Positions 29,079 to 36,685 of a stretch of DNA of 40,028 nt are shown in pieces. Below the pieces are notes generated by a model. The model saw nothing but the letters and a program-made list of their open reading frames with translations. It was not told the DNA's origin and did no database searches. The DNA is from Patescibacteria group bacterium. GTDB lineage: Bacteria; Patescibacteriota; Microgenomatia; Daviesbacterales; UBA10151. Location of the stretch: NCBI GenBank assembly GCA_018816815.1, contig JAHIVD010000019.1, forward strand, positions 1 through 40,028, in the 5' to 3' direction. A program made the translations under genes and the position numbers. Positions within the stretch are counted from its first letter, which is position 1; each line of letters starts with the position of its first letter.

Positions 29079-29150
29079 TCACAACCAGTGTCTTTATTGC
29101 CAACAATTTTCAACTCACCAATAGATTCGGAACTTCTAATATTTTAATAT

Positions 29151-30080
29151 TCATGCCTTCTGAAGATTTTCCAAGTATTCTCCAACATCAAAAGCAGCCC
29201 TGCAGCCAACCCCTGCTGCAGTAATAGCTTGTCTGTATTTATAGTCTGAAACATCACCTGCTGCAAAGACTCCGGAAATATTTGTTCGGGTTTCATCTTT
29301 AACCACAATATAGCCTTTTTTATCTAAATCTAATTGGCCTTTTAGAAAATCTGTATTTGGTTTGTGACCGATTGCAACAAACAATCCATCTGTCTTTAAC
29401 TGTCTAATCTTATCTGTTTGAGTATTTTTTAGCTTCAAACCAGTTACTTTATCACTTCCCAACACCTCTTCTACTACTGAATTCCATATAAAATTGATAT
29501 TCTGCTTAGCTTTTACTAATTCCTGCAAGGCTGCCTGAGCCCGCAACTCATCTCTTCTGTGTATAACTGTGACCTGTTTGCACAGCTTAGATAAATAATT
29601 TGCTTCCCTCAAAGCAGTATCTCCTCCTCCAACAACTGCCACAGTCTTACCTTTAAAGAAAAAGCCGTCGCAAACACTGCAAGCTGATACTCCTTTTCCT
29701 TTAAGACTTTCCTCTGATGATAGTCCCAGCCATATTGCTGATGCTCCTGTTGCAATAATTAAACTACTGGCTTTTAGGTTTTGACTTTCAGTATTAATCT
29801 CAAGTGGTCTGACTTTTAAATCAACAGAAACCACATCTTCACTGATAAAACGAACGTTGAACCGCTCGGCTTGCTTCCGCATTTTAGCCATTAATTCAGG
29901 ACCTTGAATGCCTGTTTCAAACCCCGGATAATCATCTACATCTGTTGTCTTAGTCAGCTGTCCTCCTGCTTCCCTACCAGCTACAACTAAAGGATCCAAA
30001 CTGCCCCGGGCCGCATAAATAGCAGCTGTTAACCCTGCTGGTCCGGAACCAATAATTACTAGTTTTTCAATCTTATCCAT
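29151..30080 (-). CDS. trxB: Thioredoxin reductase
   Basis: 309 residues, standard TrxB size. FAD-binding 'GSGPAGLTAAIYAARG' at the N-terminus, the redox-active 'CSVCDG' in the middle, the NADPH-binding 'VGGGDTALREANYL' after it, and the C-terminal FAD motif 'GVFAAGDVSDYKYRQA'. It passes electrons from NADPH to thioredoxin in the cytoplasm. The redox motif reads C-S-V-C where C-A-T/V-C is usual. TAAAGT lies exactly 6 nt before the ATG. No thioredoxin gene in the window. Confidence 0.95.
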   Translation of the reverse strand: MDKIEKLVIIGSGPAGLTAAIYAARGSLDPLVVAGREAGGQLTKTTDVDDYPGFETGIQGPELMAKMRKQAERFNVRFISEDVVSVDLKVRPLEINTESQNLKASSLIIATGASAIWLGLSSEESLKGKGVSACSVCDGFFFKGKTVAVVGGGDTALREANYLSKLCKQVTVIHRRDELRAQAALQELVKAKQNINFIWNSVVEEVLGSDKVTGLKLKNTQTDKIRQLKTDGLFVAIGHKPNTDFLKGQLDLDKKGYIVVKDETRTNISGVFAAGDVSDYKYRQAITAAGVGCRAAFDVGEYLENLQKA

Positions 30081-30086
30081 ATCTTT

Positions 30087-30092
30087 ACTTTA
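30087..30092 (-). promoter_or_regulatory. -10 element of trxB, leaderless spacing
   Basis: TAAAGT on the minus strand with exactly 6 nt to the ATG; weaker than the other cases. Confidence 0.35.
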
Positions 30093-30221
30093 AAATTCTA
30101 CTACACTATAAATTCTGATTAAAGAACCATACAGGATTTTAATTTTTTAAACATCTGAAAATTTATCCATTGAAAATTCAATGAAAAATAAAAATTGGTA
30201 CTTGAAAATTCGGTCATCTAC

Positions 30222-30464
30222 CTACTTATCAGTCGAGCTGGAAGTAGCGGTTTTTGCCTTGGTTGACCCGGTAGCCTCTTCCTCTGCTGGTGTAGCAGAT
30301 GGACTAGCTATTGCAACAGGTGTAGGTGTAACTTGTACTTGCTGTTCTGTTTGAGGAGAAACAACCGATGTAACCTTGCTGCGAAGCCATACTAAATAAC
30401 CTGCAATAACCACCAATACCAGTATAACTATGACTATTGAAACATTTCTGTTCATTTTCTTCAC
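30222..30464 (-). CDS. Short membrane-anchored protein with Pro/Thr/Ser-rich tail
   Basis: 80 residues: membrane helix at 8-27 followed by an extracytoplasmic low-complexity tail of Thr, Pro, Ser, Ala and Glu ('TPTPVAIASPSATPAEEEA'). A strong Shine-Dalgarno (GGGGGAGGTGAAGAAA) precedes the ATG, in contrast to the leaderless genes, which fits its place inside an operon 20 nt after the PAP2 gene. No function can be assigned. Confidence 0.65.
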   Translation of the reverse strand: MKKMNRNVSIVIVILVLVVIAGYLVWLRSKVTSVVSPQTEQQVQVTPTPVAIASPSATPAEEEATGSTKAKTATSSSTDK

Positions 30465-30484
30465 CTCCCCCGGGCAACTGCTTC

Positions 30485-31171
30485 TTATATTAAACCTTTT
30501 GTTTTAGTAAAATCAATACCTTGATCTGTTTGATTCCGAAGAATCAATATCGAAGCGAAAAAACCTGTTGTCATGCCCAGGAAAGTCCCACCTATAACAT
30601 CTGATAACCAATGTTCACCCAAATATACTCTGGTTAATGCCATTAAAAATGCAAGTACAATAAGTGAACAAAAAATAGTAAATCTATAATAAAAATTTCT
30701 TGAGGAATAAATCATCATCAAAGCAAACACAGTAATAATAAAAATTGTTCTGGTCATATGCCCCGAAGGGTATGAAAAATTGGTATGCACATAAAAACTT
30801 GGCAAGCTGGTATGCAAAATGCTTCTGTGAAACAAAACAGGCGGTCCTGGGTGAAAAACTACTAATTTACCAAAGATTTCAACAGCTGAAGCAGGAATAA
30901 TCATTAACCAACCAATAATTTCCAGCCATCTTCTGCGCAGCAGAGCCCAAAAAATAAACATCAAACAAAAACCGATTGTCACCTCAGCAGAACCAAGTAA
31001 GCTAAAATAGGAAAAAGTGCCATCAAAACGACTTGAGATATGATCCTGTAACTTAACAGTTGTGTCAAAATCTGTTTTTTGCCAACGCTCTTTGGCTACA
31101 GTATAGGAAAAATAGGTAAAAAATAGTAGCAGTAGTAGCGAAAGAAGGAATAATTTGGTTTTCACGCACAA
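30485..31171 (-). CDS. PAP2-family membrane phosphatase
   Basis: 228 residues with five to six membrane segments. Motif 2 'PSGHMTRT' and motif 3 'TRVYLGEHWLSDVIGG' (R, catalytic H, D) are intact. Motif 1 reads 'KLVVFHPGPP', with Gly where the phosphate-binding Arg of KxxxxxxRP is expected, so activity or substrate may differ. Likely a lipid phosphate or diphosphate phosphatase of the outer membrane leaflet. Start is TTG 31171 or the in-frame GTG 31165. It follows the cytidylyltransferase gene after a single base. Confidence 0.75.
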   Translation of the reverse strand: MCVKTKLFLLSLLLLLFFTYFSYTVAKERWQKTDFDTTVKLQDHISSRFDGTFSYFSLLGSAEVTIGFCLMFIFWALLRRRWLEIIGWLMIIPASAVEIFGKLVVFHPGPPVLFHRSILHTSLPSFYVHTNFSYPSGHMTRTIFIITVFALMMIYSSRNFYYRFTIFCSLIVLAFLMALTRVYLGEHWLSDVIGGTFLGMTTGFFASILILRNQTDQGIDFTKTKGLI

Positions 31172-31172
31172 A

Positions 31173-31655
31173 TTATTGTACAGTAATTGAACTAATTAAT
31201 GAAGACGTGGAATAGTTACCGATAGTTTTTGTCACAAATTTTAATTTTGCTCCAACCAATTGCGTTGCTCTTTGGAGAAAATAAGTATTCCGGTCTTTTT
31301 CAGTTGCTGCAATAATATCTGGTTTTATTTTTAATATAAGTCGGTCATATTCTAAGTCTTTTTTAAAATAAGGTAATTTTATAACATAGTCTACCGACTG
31401 CAATGCAGATAAAATCACAACTCGCTCAGCTTGATTGTAAACAGGACGATTAATACCTTTTATAGCTTTTACTTTTACATCGCTTTCCAAAAGCACTATC
31501 AAGATATCCCCTGCTTTTTTGGCTTTCTCCAAAAATATCACATGGCCGGGATGCAGCAGGTCAAAGCATCCCCCTGCCAAAACAACTACCTTGCCTTGTT
31601 TTTTAAACTTACTACAAACACTACCAATTTTATTTATAGATACAACTTCTGCCAT
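31173..31655 (-). CDS. RfaE/HldE-type nucleotidyltransferase (cytidylyltransferase fold)
   Basis: 160 residues. 'VLAGGCFDLLHPGHVIFLEKAK' contains the HxGH motif of the nucleotidyltransferase fold; 'INRPVYNQAERVVILSALQSVDYV' is the RfaE domain II signature, and 'STSSLISSI' the C-terminal (ST)SS-loop. Such enzymes activate a sugar or alcohol phosphate with ATP or CTP, for example ADP-heptose or CDP-glycerol. The kinase domain of HldE is absent. It is the first gene of an operon with PAP2 and a small membrane protein, so a lipid- or surface-related precursor is plausible. Confidence 0.8.
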   Translation of the reverse strand: MAEVVSINKIGSVCSKFKKQGKVVVLAGGCFDLLHPGHVIFLEKAKKAGDILIVLLESDVKVKAIKGINRPVYNQAERVVILSALQSVDYVIKLPYFKKDLEYDRLILKIKPDIIAATEKDRNTYFLQRATQLVGAKLKFVTKTIGNYSTSSLISSITVQ

Positions 31656-31701
31656 ATTTTTACAGTTATGTTACACTTTTTAATCATAGAACACAAAAAT
31701 T

Positions 31702-32080
31702 ATGAAATCTTCAGAAAAACCAATTATTCTTCATTCAGATTATTAAGAACTATTAAGAGATTGCGGGCAATTAGTTGCTCGTCTCAGGCAATCTAAAACT
31801 TTAACAACTTTATTGGATATTTTGGGAAGAAAAAGGATAAAACTTATCTGTACAAGAAAAAAGATTGTTACTCCTTTCTTTTCAGTAAGACAACCTTACA
31901 AAAACCGGTTTTAAAAAAGATTTGGCTACAAACAAACTAACCAGAATTTTATTGGATGAAAACACTACCTTTGGGGATATTTTAAAAAAAATTGCCCGAG
32001 AGTTATTTTCTGCCAGCAATGAAAGAAACGGAAACAACAGATACAGCCAGGTAGCAGCAGAGCATCTCCCTCATTTTTAG
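31702..32080 (+). pseudogene. Decayed gene of unknown function
   Basis: Part of a 933-nt stretch without an intact gene. From ATG 31702 a frame runs with one early TAA (31744) through 'LVARLRQSKTLTTLLDILGRKR' to 31914, and after a one-base shift continues 'KKDLATNKLTRILLDEN', 'FGDILKKIARELFSASNERN' to TAG 32080. Joined, this is about 125 residues. The order of these segments recalls chorismate-lyase-like proteins, but too weakly for a name. Confidence 0.4.
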
Positions 32081-32173
32081 AAGGTCAAAATACTTTAGGC
32101 TATTACAGTGAACTTTGAACAGGCACCTTTTTAATCTTTTTAATTTTTAATCTTTTTCATTACTAATCCTGAG

Positions 32174-32394
32174 ATGATGAAAACCATGGCTATCAAAAAT
32201 GGTCAAGGCATACCAGAATTGCTCCAGCTTTCCGATGAACAGCTTAAAAATTTCTATCGTTTTGAAAATCATGATTGGACAGCCAAGATATTAAAAAAGT
32301 AATTGCTAATACTGTCCTAAATGATTAAAAAAATTTGCATTTGGCTGATTTGAGTTCCGATGCTTTGGATTTAATGGAAAAATTTCTGGAGTAA
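32174..32394 (+). pseudogene. Second decayed gene fragment
   Basis: From ATG 32174 the frame reads 'KTMAIKNGQGIPELLQLSDEQLKNFYRF' and stops at 32302. The +1 frame continues 'SQDIKKVIANTVLND', a stop, then 'NLHLADLSSDALDLMEKFLE' to TAA 32394. One frameshift and one nonsense codon separate it from a protein of about 70 residues. Function unknown. Between it and 32588 only a promoter-like TTGACT around 32536 is seen. Confidence 0.4.
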
Positions 32395-32588
32395 GCCCCT
32401 AAAACAAAAACAACCCCGCAACTGTTCAATATTTGACAAAAAGAATAATGTAATACTTCTCCCTCGATTACGCTCGGGATCGTTCAGTGAATGTTCTGGA
32501 AACTCCTGAACGGGTTACACAACGCTTGAGCTATTGACTATTAAAAAGGTACATGTGTTATTATTAAAAATACTAAGGAAAATGCTTA

Positions 32589-33170
32589 ATGGTGAATAGG
32601 GATAAAAAAATTATCAAAGTTCTAAGTATTATTGGAGTGGTGTTAATATTCGGAGGACTGGGTCTATTGATATTTTTAGAAATCAAATTTTTAAATATGC
32701 CTAACAGCGAGCTTGTTGCTTTCTCGGAAACCATCCGTCTCCCCTCATCCCTGATAAGCTCCCTCTCTTCCTTAACCATGCCCTCTCAAAGTTTACCAAC
32801 TCCTGTTCCTGCTCCTACTGCAACTCCTCCGCCGACCAGCGGATCAACTGTTGTTGATCCTGTTGTTAATCCTGTTACCGCTGCTTCCGTTTCCCCTTAT
32901 CGTGGCAAATTTACCGGAGTTTTGGCAGATAATATCAAGCTGATCTTTGCCGATCCAAGTTATAAAGACATCATCAGCCTGATTGATGACAGCGTAAAAC
33001 AGACTGATCCAAACATCATCTATACAGATTATAAAAAGGCCTTTAATTTAATGAAAACCGCCTATCTGAGCAGTCAAGACACATATATGCTGATGGCTAT
33101 GATGGACATTAGGGTAACAGCTTCTACTCTGCCTCAGTTTTCAGTTGCGGATATGGAGATACCCGAATGA
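32589..33170 (+). CDS. Membrane-anchored protein with Pro-rich linker
   Basis: 193 residues: membrane helix at 9-31, an extracytoplasmic Pro/Thr/Ser linker (about 65-95, 'TPVPAPTATPPPTSG'), then a folded domain of about 95 residues ('YRGKFTGVLADNIKLIFADPSYKDIISLID') without a recognised family. 'AAGGAAAA' before the ATG is a weak ribosome binding site. The stop overlaps the next start (ATGA, 4 nt), so the two are coupled. Probably a surface protein working with the Cys-rich protein encoded next. Confidence 0.7.
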   Translation: MVNRDKKIIKVLSIIGVVLIFGGLGLLIFLEIKFLNMPNSELVAFSETIRLPSSLISSLSSLTMPSQSLPTPVPAPTATPPPTSGSTVVDPVVNPVTAASVSPYRGKFTGVLADNIKLIFADPSYKDIISLIDDSVKQTDPNIIYTDYKKAFNLMKTAYLSSQDTYMLMAMMDIRVTASTLPQFSVADMEIPE

Positions 33171-34528
33171 AAAAAGTATGTTTTAAACTGGGAATAAGCT
33201 TATTTTGCCTAGGTTTAGTTTTGACAATTTTAGTCGGCAAATCTGCGGCTGACCAGTCTGCATTCTTAGGCTATTCGGTGGATTCCACAAAGGATAAACC
33301 AATTTCCGTATTTAACAATTTTCCAGCGGCTTATGGCCATATCCATGATAACATAGTTGAAGATAGACCAAACAGATGTGACGAAGTGTTGGTGTTAGCC
33401 AGTGACAAATGTTATGAATTTCATTATCTACTAAATGATTGCCGAACGTCGTTAGCTAACCCATCTGACAGAAATCAATGCAATCTTCAACCCCTGGTTG
33501 CTGCAACACAGACATATAACCAAAAACAATTAGAAGAATTCCTCGAGAGCCAATGTGTTGCTAATTTTAACACAGGCACTACAGCAGCTGCCAATATATT
33601 AAGTTGTGCTGGTTATGTCTATCAGCAATGTGTACAAAAATTATTTGAAAACAATACCACCATAAATCAAACTCAATATGATGACTTTCAAGAATGTCTC
33701 CGAAAATCTATAGAATCTATAGTAAAAAATGGATCAACGCTCCACGGTGCTAACCTTTCAGCAAAAAAGGTTACTAACCTGGAGCTTTATTGGGGGTCTA
33801 ACAGCTTATTTTCTGGTAATGCGAATATAGCGGAAATAAATTTGGATTTAAGTAAAATTGACACTGCTTTTAATCCTGAAGAAAGCAAAAATTATGACAT
33901 GACTCTATTTGTTTACTTTGATGGATATAACGGTCCATGTCAGGGTGATAAGTGTAAAAAAGTCAGCTTTACCATCCGCTATACCGCTCCTGCTTCAGTC
34001 CCGGCAGCAGGAACTGGCACTAAAGCTGTTCCGGCAGGAGATGCTGGTACCAATACTGCTGCTCGTTCTTGTGACTACAGGGAGTCTTGCGGTAGTGGAG
34101 GAACAAAACTTTGCCATGGTAAACTTAGTAAAGACGCTAATGGCAAGGAACAATGCATATTTATAACAGGCTCTTCGTATTGCGAAGGTTGCGAGGGCGA
34201 GTCCGGAACACCAAACAGTATTTGTCCTCCCGGAGCCTACGATATTCAGTGTACAGGAAATTGTGCTGGGTGTGATTTAAATTCAGGCGAAGCAACTGTT
34301 AAACACTGCAACTCTTCAGGAACCGCATGGGAGGATAGAAATCCTGAATGTAACGTCAAATGCGCCAAGTGTGGCGACCGTAAAGTTAGCGGACCGTCCG
34401 AAGGAAGTCGTTGCGAGTATCCGGAACAGTGCTCTACGGGCGGGGTTCATAGATGTACCGGGACTATCCAAGGAGGAGTATGTAAATATAATCCGGCAAT
34501 AGATCCTTATTGTACTGCTTGCTACTAA
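33167..34528 (+). CDS. Secreted Cys-rich protein
   Basis: 453 residues with a signal peptide (hydrophobic 8-24, 'KSAADQ'). The N-terminal half has paired Cys at 'NRCDEVLVLASDKCYEF' and 'LLNDCRTS'; the C-terminal 150 residues hold over twenty Cys in short loops ('CEGCEGE', 'CTGNCAGCDL', 'CNVKCAKCGDR') joined by a Pro/Ala/Gly linker near 280-300. The pattern suggests a disulfide-rostered extracellular adhesin or surface domain, with no known family. It lies between a membrane-anchored protein and a truncated secreted protein in one operon. The high Cys count implies a disulfide-forming system in this cell. Confidence 0.7.
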   Translation: MKKVCFKLGISLFCLGLVLTILVGKSAADQSAFLGYSVDSTKDKPISVFNNFPAAYGHIHDNIVEDRPNRCDEVLVLASDKCYEFHYLLNDCRTSLANPSDRNQCNLQPLVAATQTYNQKQLEEFLESQCVANFNTGTTAAANILSCAGYVYQQCVQKLFENNTTINQTQYDDFQECLRKSIESIVKNGSTLHGANLSAKKVTNLELYWGSNSLFSGNANIAEINLDLSKIDTAFNPEESKNYDMTLFVYFDGYNGPCQGDKCKKVSFTIRYTAPASVPAAGTGTKAVPAGDAGTNTAARSCDYRESCGSGGTKLCHGKLSKDANGKEQCIFITGSSYCEGCEGESGTPNSICPPGAYDIQCTGNCAGCDLNSGEATVKHCNSSGTAWEDRNPECNVKCAKCGDRKVSGPSEGSRCEYPEQCSTGGVHRCTGTIQGGVCKYNPAIDPYCTACY

Positions 34529-34542
34529 TATAATTAAAATAT

Positions 34543-34815
34543 ATGAAAATTTTAGAACAAATTAAAAATCAAATTCAAAGCAATGAAACTGTCAGTTTGC
34601 TGGTTCGTAAAAAAAAGGCTATTTTAATTATCCTGATTTTAGTTTTAGGGATAATGGCCGGAGTTTACCTGGTCAGGCAGCAGCAAATCCTAAAAAGCAG
34701 AGCAGCAACTGGTCGTACAGTAATTCGTATAACTCCTGCTATCAACGACACAATAGTCGAAACTAACACTTCTGAGGTTCAAATCCAAATTGATAAGGGT
34801 AGTTTTGGGAACTGA
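34543..34815 (+). CDS. Truncated cohesin/dockerin-type surface protein (N-terminal part)
   Basis: 90 residues. A cytoplasmic helix, a membrane helix (about 27-43), then 'LVRQQQILKSRAA' and 'VIRITPAINDTIVETNTSEVQIQID'. This is the start found in large CPR surface proteins whose 'QQQ-ILKSRA' anchor leads into beta-sandwich repeats. Here a stop follows after only 45 extracellular residues and nothing continues the domain downstream, so this is probably a gene cut short by deletion. It is the last gene of the operon, 14 nt after the Cys-rich protein. Confidence 0.55.
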   Translation: MKILEQIKNQIQSNETVSLLVRKKKAILIILILVLGIMAGVYLVRQQQILKSRAATGRTVIRITPAINDTIVETNTSEVQIQIDKGSFGN

Positions 34816-34872
34816 GCTTAACTAAAAATCACCCGGTCTCTTAAATCTTTATACAACTGGTAATGAAGAATA

Positions 34873-35100
34873 TTAACTTGCTGCAAGTAATTTTGCCCTT
34901 GCCTGCTTAGCTTCTGCTTTCGCCTTAAGCATGGCCTCTGTTTTAGCTTTTCTTTCAGCAATACCTTTATCAACAATCTTTTGGCATTCTGAATCAGGGC
35001 AAACTGTTTTAGTATAAGTTATACTGGAAACACCCATCTTACCAACCCAGGTTTTACCATCTATCCGTTGCTTGCCACATTTAACACAAGGGTTGCTCAT
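34873..35100 (-). CDS. Small zinc-ribbon protein with Lys/Ala-rich tail
   Basis: 75 residues. 'CVKCGKQR' and 'CPDSEC' supply four Cys for one zinc. From about residue 45 the sequence is a Lys/Ala/Glu-rich helix ('AERKAKTEAMLKAKAEAKQARAK'). TATACT lies 9 nt before the ATG. Such proteins often bind nucleic acid or ribosomes, but no family is recognised. Confidence 0.65.
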   Translation of the reverse strand: MSNPCVKCGKQRIDGKTWVGKMGVSSITYTKTVCPDSECQKIVDKGIAERKAKTEAMLKAKAEAKQARAKLLAAS

Positions 35101-35153
35101 TTAGGATGCAGTATAACAGAATACAGTCTATAAATCAAACCGGATTTGTCAGG

Positions 35154-36440
35154 TTATTTTTTAAAAATATGTTTTTCCTTTGATTCCTGCTTTTGCCATT
35201 TAGGGTTTTGTCTGGTAGCAACTTCTATTTTATGAGCGGCAATTTCTGCTTTTTCTTTGGCTCTTTGAACATCCGCATCTGTTGCCAAAACAACTCCCAG
35301 GCGTCTATTGATATGTGCTCCATTTTTACCAAACAGCAAAACTGTTACCCCCTCTTCTTTGAGCGCCTTTGACAGATTATTGTAACCAGGATCAAATCCT
35401 TCTACCGGAGCAAGAATGACATGGGATGCAGCAGGAGTAATAATGGGCACAACATCAAAACCGAAACGCTTCACTGTCGGAATCGGCAAACCAGTAACAG
35501 CACGGACATGCAGAGCGGCCTGCGAAAAACCAAATTGGTGAGAAACAAAAGTAACCATACCAGTATCATGCGGCCGAGCGCTACACTCGTTGGCCCAAAC
35601 ATAATCACCTTTGACAAACAATTCACAACCAAAAACTCCTACTCCACCCAACGAATCAGTGATTTTTTTGGCAACCTCATATACCTTCTTTTCTGCTTTT
35701 TCACTTATTTCTGCCGTCTGCCAGCTTGAATGATAATCCCCTCCTCCTGTTTGATATTGCCCCACAGGTAAACAAAATGAAGTTTTAATCTTCCCGTTCT
35801 CCCAGTGTCTGATTACCAATTCTGTCACCTCTAAATCAAAATCAATATTTTTCTCAACTATTAATTTATCAGCTGATCCCCGGGCTTCCAGATGGGCTTT
35901 CTCATATGCTTTCTCGATATCCTTTTCACTTTTTACTTTACTTGAACCACTGCCGGAAGAATCCTGAATAGCCTTAACCCAACAAGGAAATCCAACTTTT
36001 TTGCAGGCTTTCTTTAACTCCTTCAAAGAAGTGGCGTAAACATATTCTGAAACCGGTGCACCAGTTCTTACAATCATCTCGCGGATCCGCTCACGCTGCA
36101 TTGCTGTATAAGTAGCTTTAGCGTTAGGAATAATATTAAATCCTTCTTTCTCCAAATCGAATAAGAGATCCAGGTTAATAGCCTCAATTTCCGGCACAAT
36201 ATAATCTGGCCGCTCCTTTTCAATCACGCTTCGCAAGAAATCTGCATCTTTTAAGTTTCCAGTATAAGCACAATGTGCTACCTGCTGACCAGGAGCTCCT
36301 TCGTAACGGTCAACAGCAATAGTGAAAAAACCAAGGCGCGTGGCTTCAATAATCACTTCTTTGCCAAGCTCCCCGGCACCCAGTAGCATTATTTTTGTGG
36401 CTTTTGCAGATAAAGGTGAAAAAAGAATATTCCGCTTCAT
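35154..36440 (-). CDS. purT: Formate-dependent phosphoribosylglycinamide formyltransferase (PurT-like, ATP-grasp)
   Basis: 428 residues, slightly longer than the usual 390. The start 'KIMLLGAGELGKEVIIEATRLGF' is the PurT GAR-binding signature, 'PEIEAINLDLLFDLEKEGF' its second part; ATP-grasp follows with 'FPCWVKAIQDSSGSGSS' and 'GVFGCELFVKGDYVWANECSARPHDTG'. The glycine-rich loop has Ser where PurT has Lys ('SSSGKGQS'), so nucleotide handling may differ; PurK-like activity is a less likely alternative. PurT makes formyl-GAR from GAR, formate and ATP in purine synthesis. No other pur gene is nearby. The C-terminal tail is Lys-rich. Confidence 0.8.
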   Translation of the reverse strand: MKRNILFSPLSAKATKIMLLGAGELGKEVIIEATRLGFFTIAVDRYEGAPGQQVAHCAYTGNLKDADFLRSVIEKERPDYIVPEIEAINLDLLFDLEKEGFNIIPNAKATYTAMQRERIREMIVRTGAPVSEYVYATSLKELKKACKKVGFPCWVKAIQDSSGSGSSKVKSEKDIEKAYEKAHLEARGSADKLIVEKNIDFDLEVTELVIRHWENGKIKTSFCLPVGQYQTGGGDYHSSWQTAEISEKAEKKVYEVAKKITDSLGGVGVFGCELFVKGDYVWANECSARPHDTGMVTFVSHQFGFSQAALHVRAVTGLPIPTVKRFGFDVVPIITPAASHVILAPVEGFDPGYNNLSKALKEEGVTVLLFGKNGAHINRRLGVVLATDADVQRAKEKAEIAAHKIEVATRQNPKWQKQESKEKHIFKK

Positions 36441-36685
36441 GAAATAGTTAGGACAGAATATAAAATATCATAAAGACTTAATTTAAAATTTGCAATACAC
36501 TAATTTAAACGCTATTCTTCGAACGAATGCGGAAAAACCAAGCTTTTGCTTAATACGAGTTAACAAACATCAAGCTTTTACTTTAGATCGTTAGATCACA
36601 AGCTTTGCTTGCTTTGTCAATTTATTTTTATCAATTTATCATGAATCAAAAATAGAACAAATTCTCACTTCAAGTAAGTAAAGAT

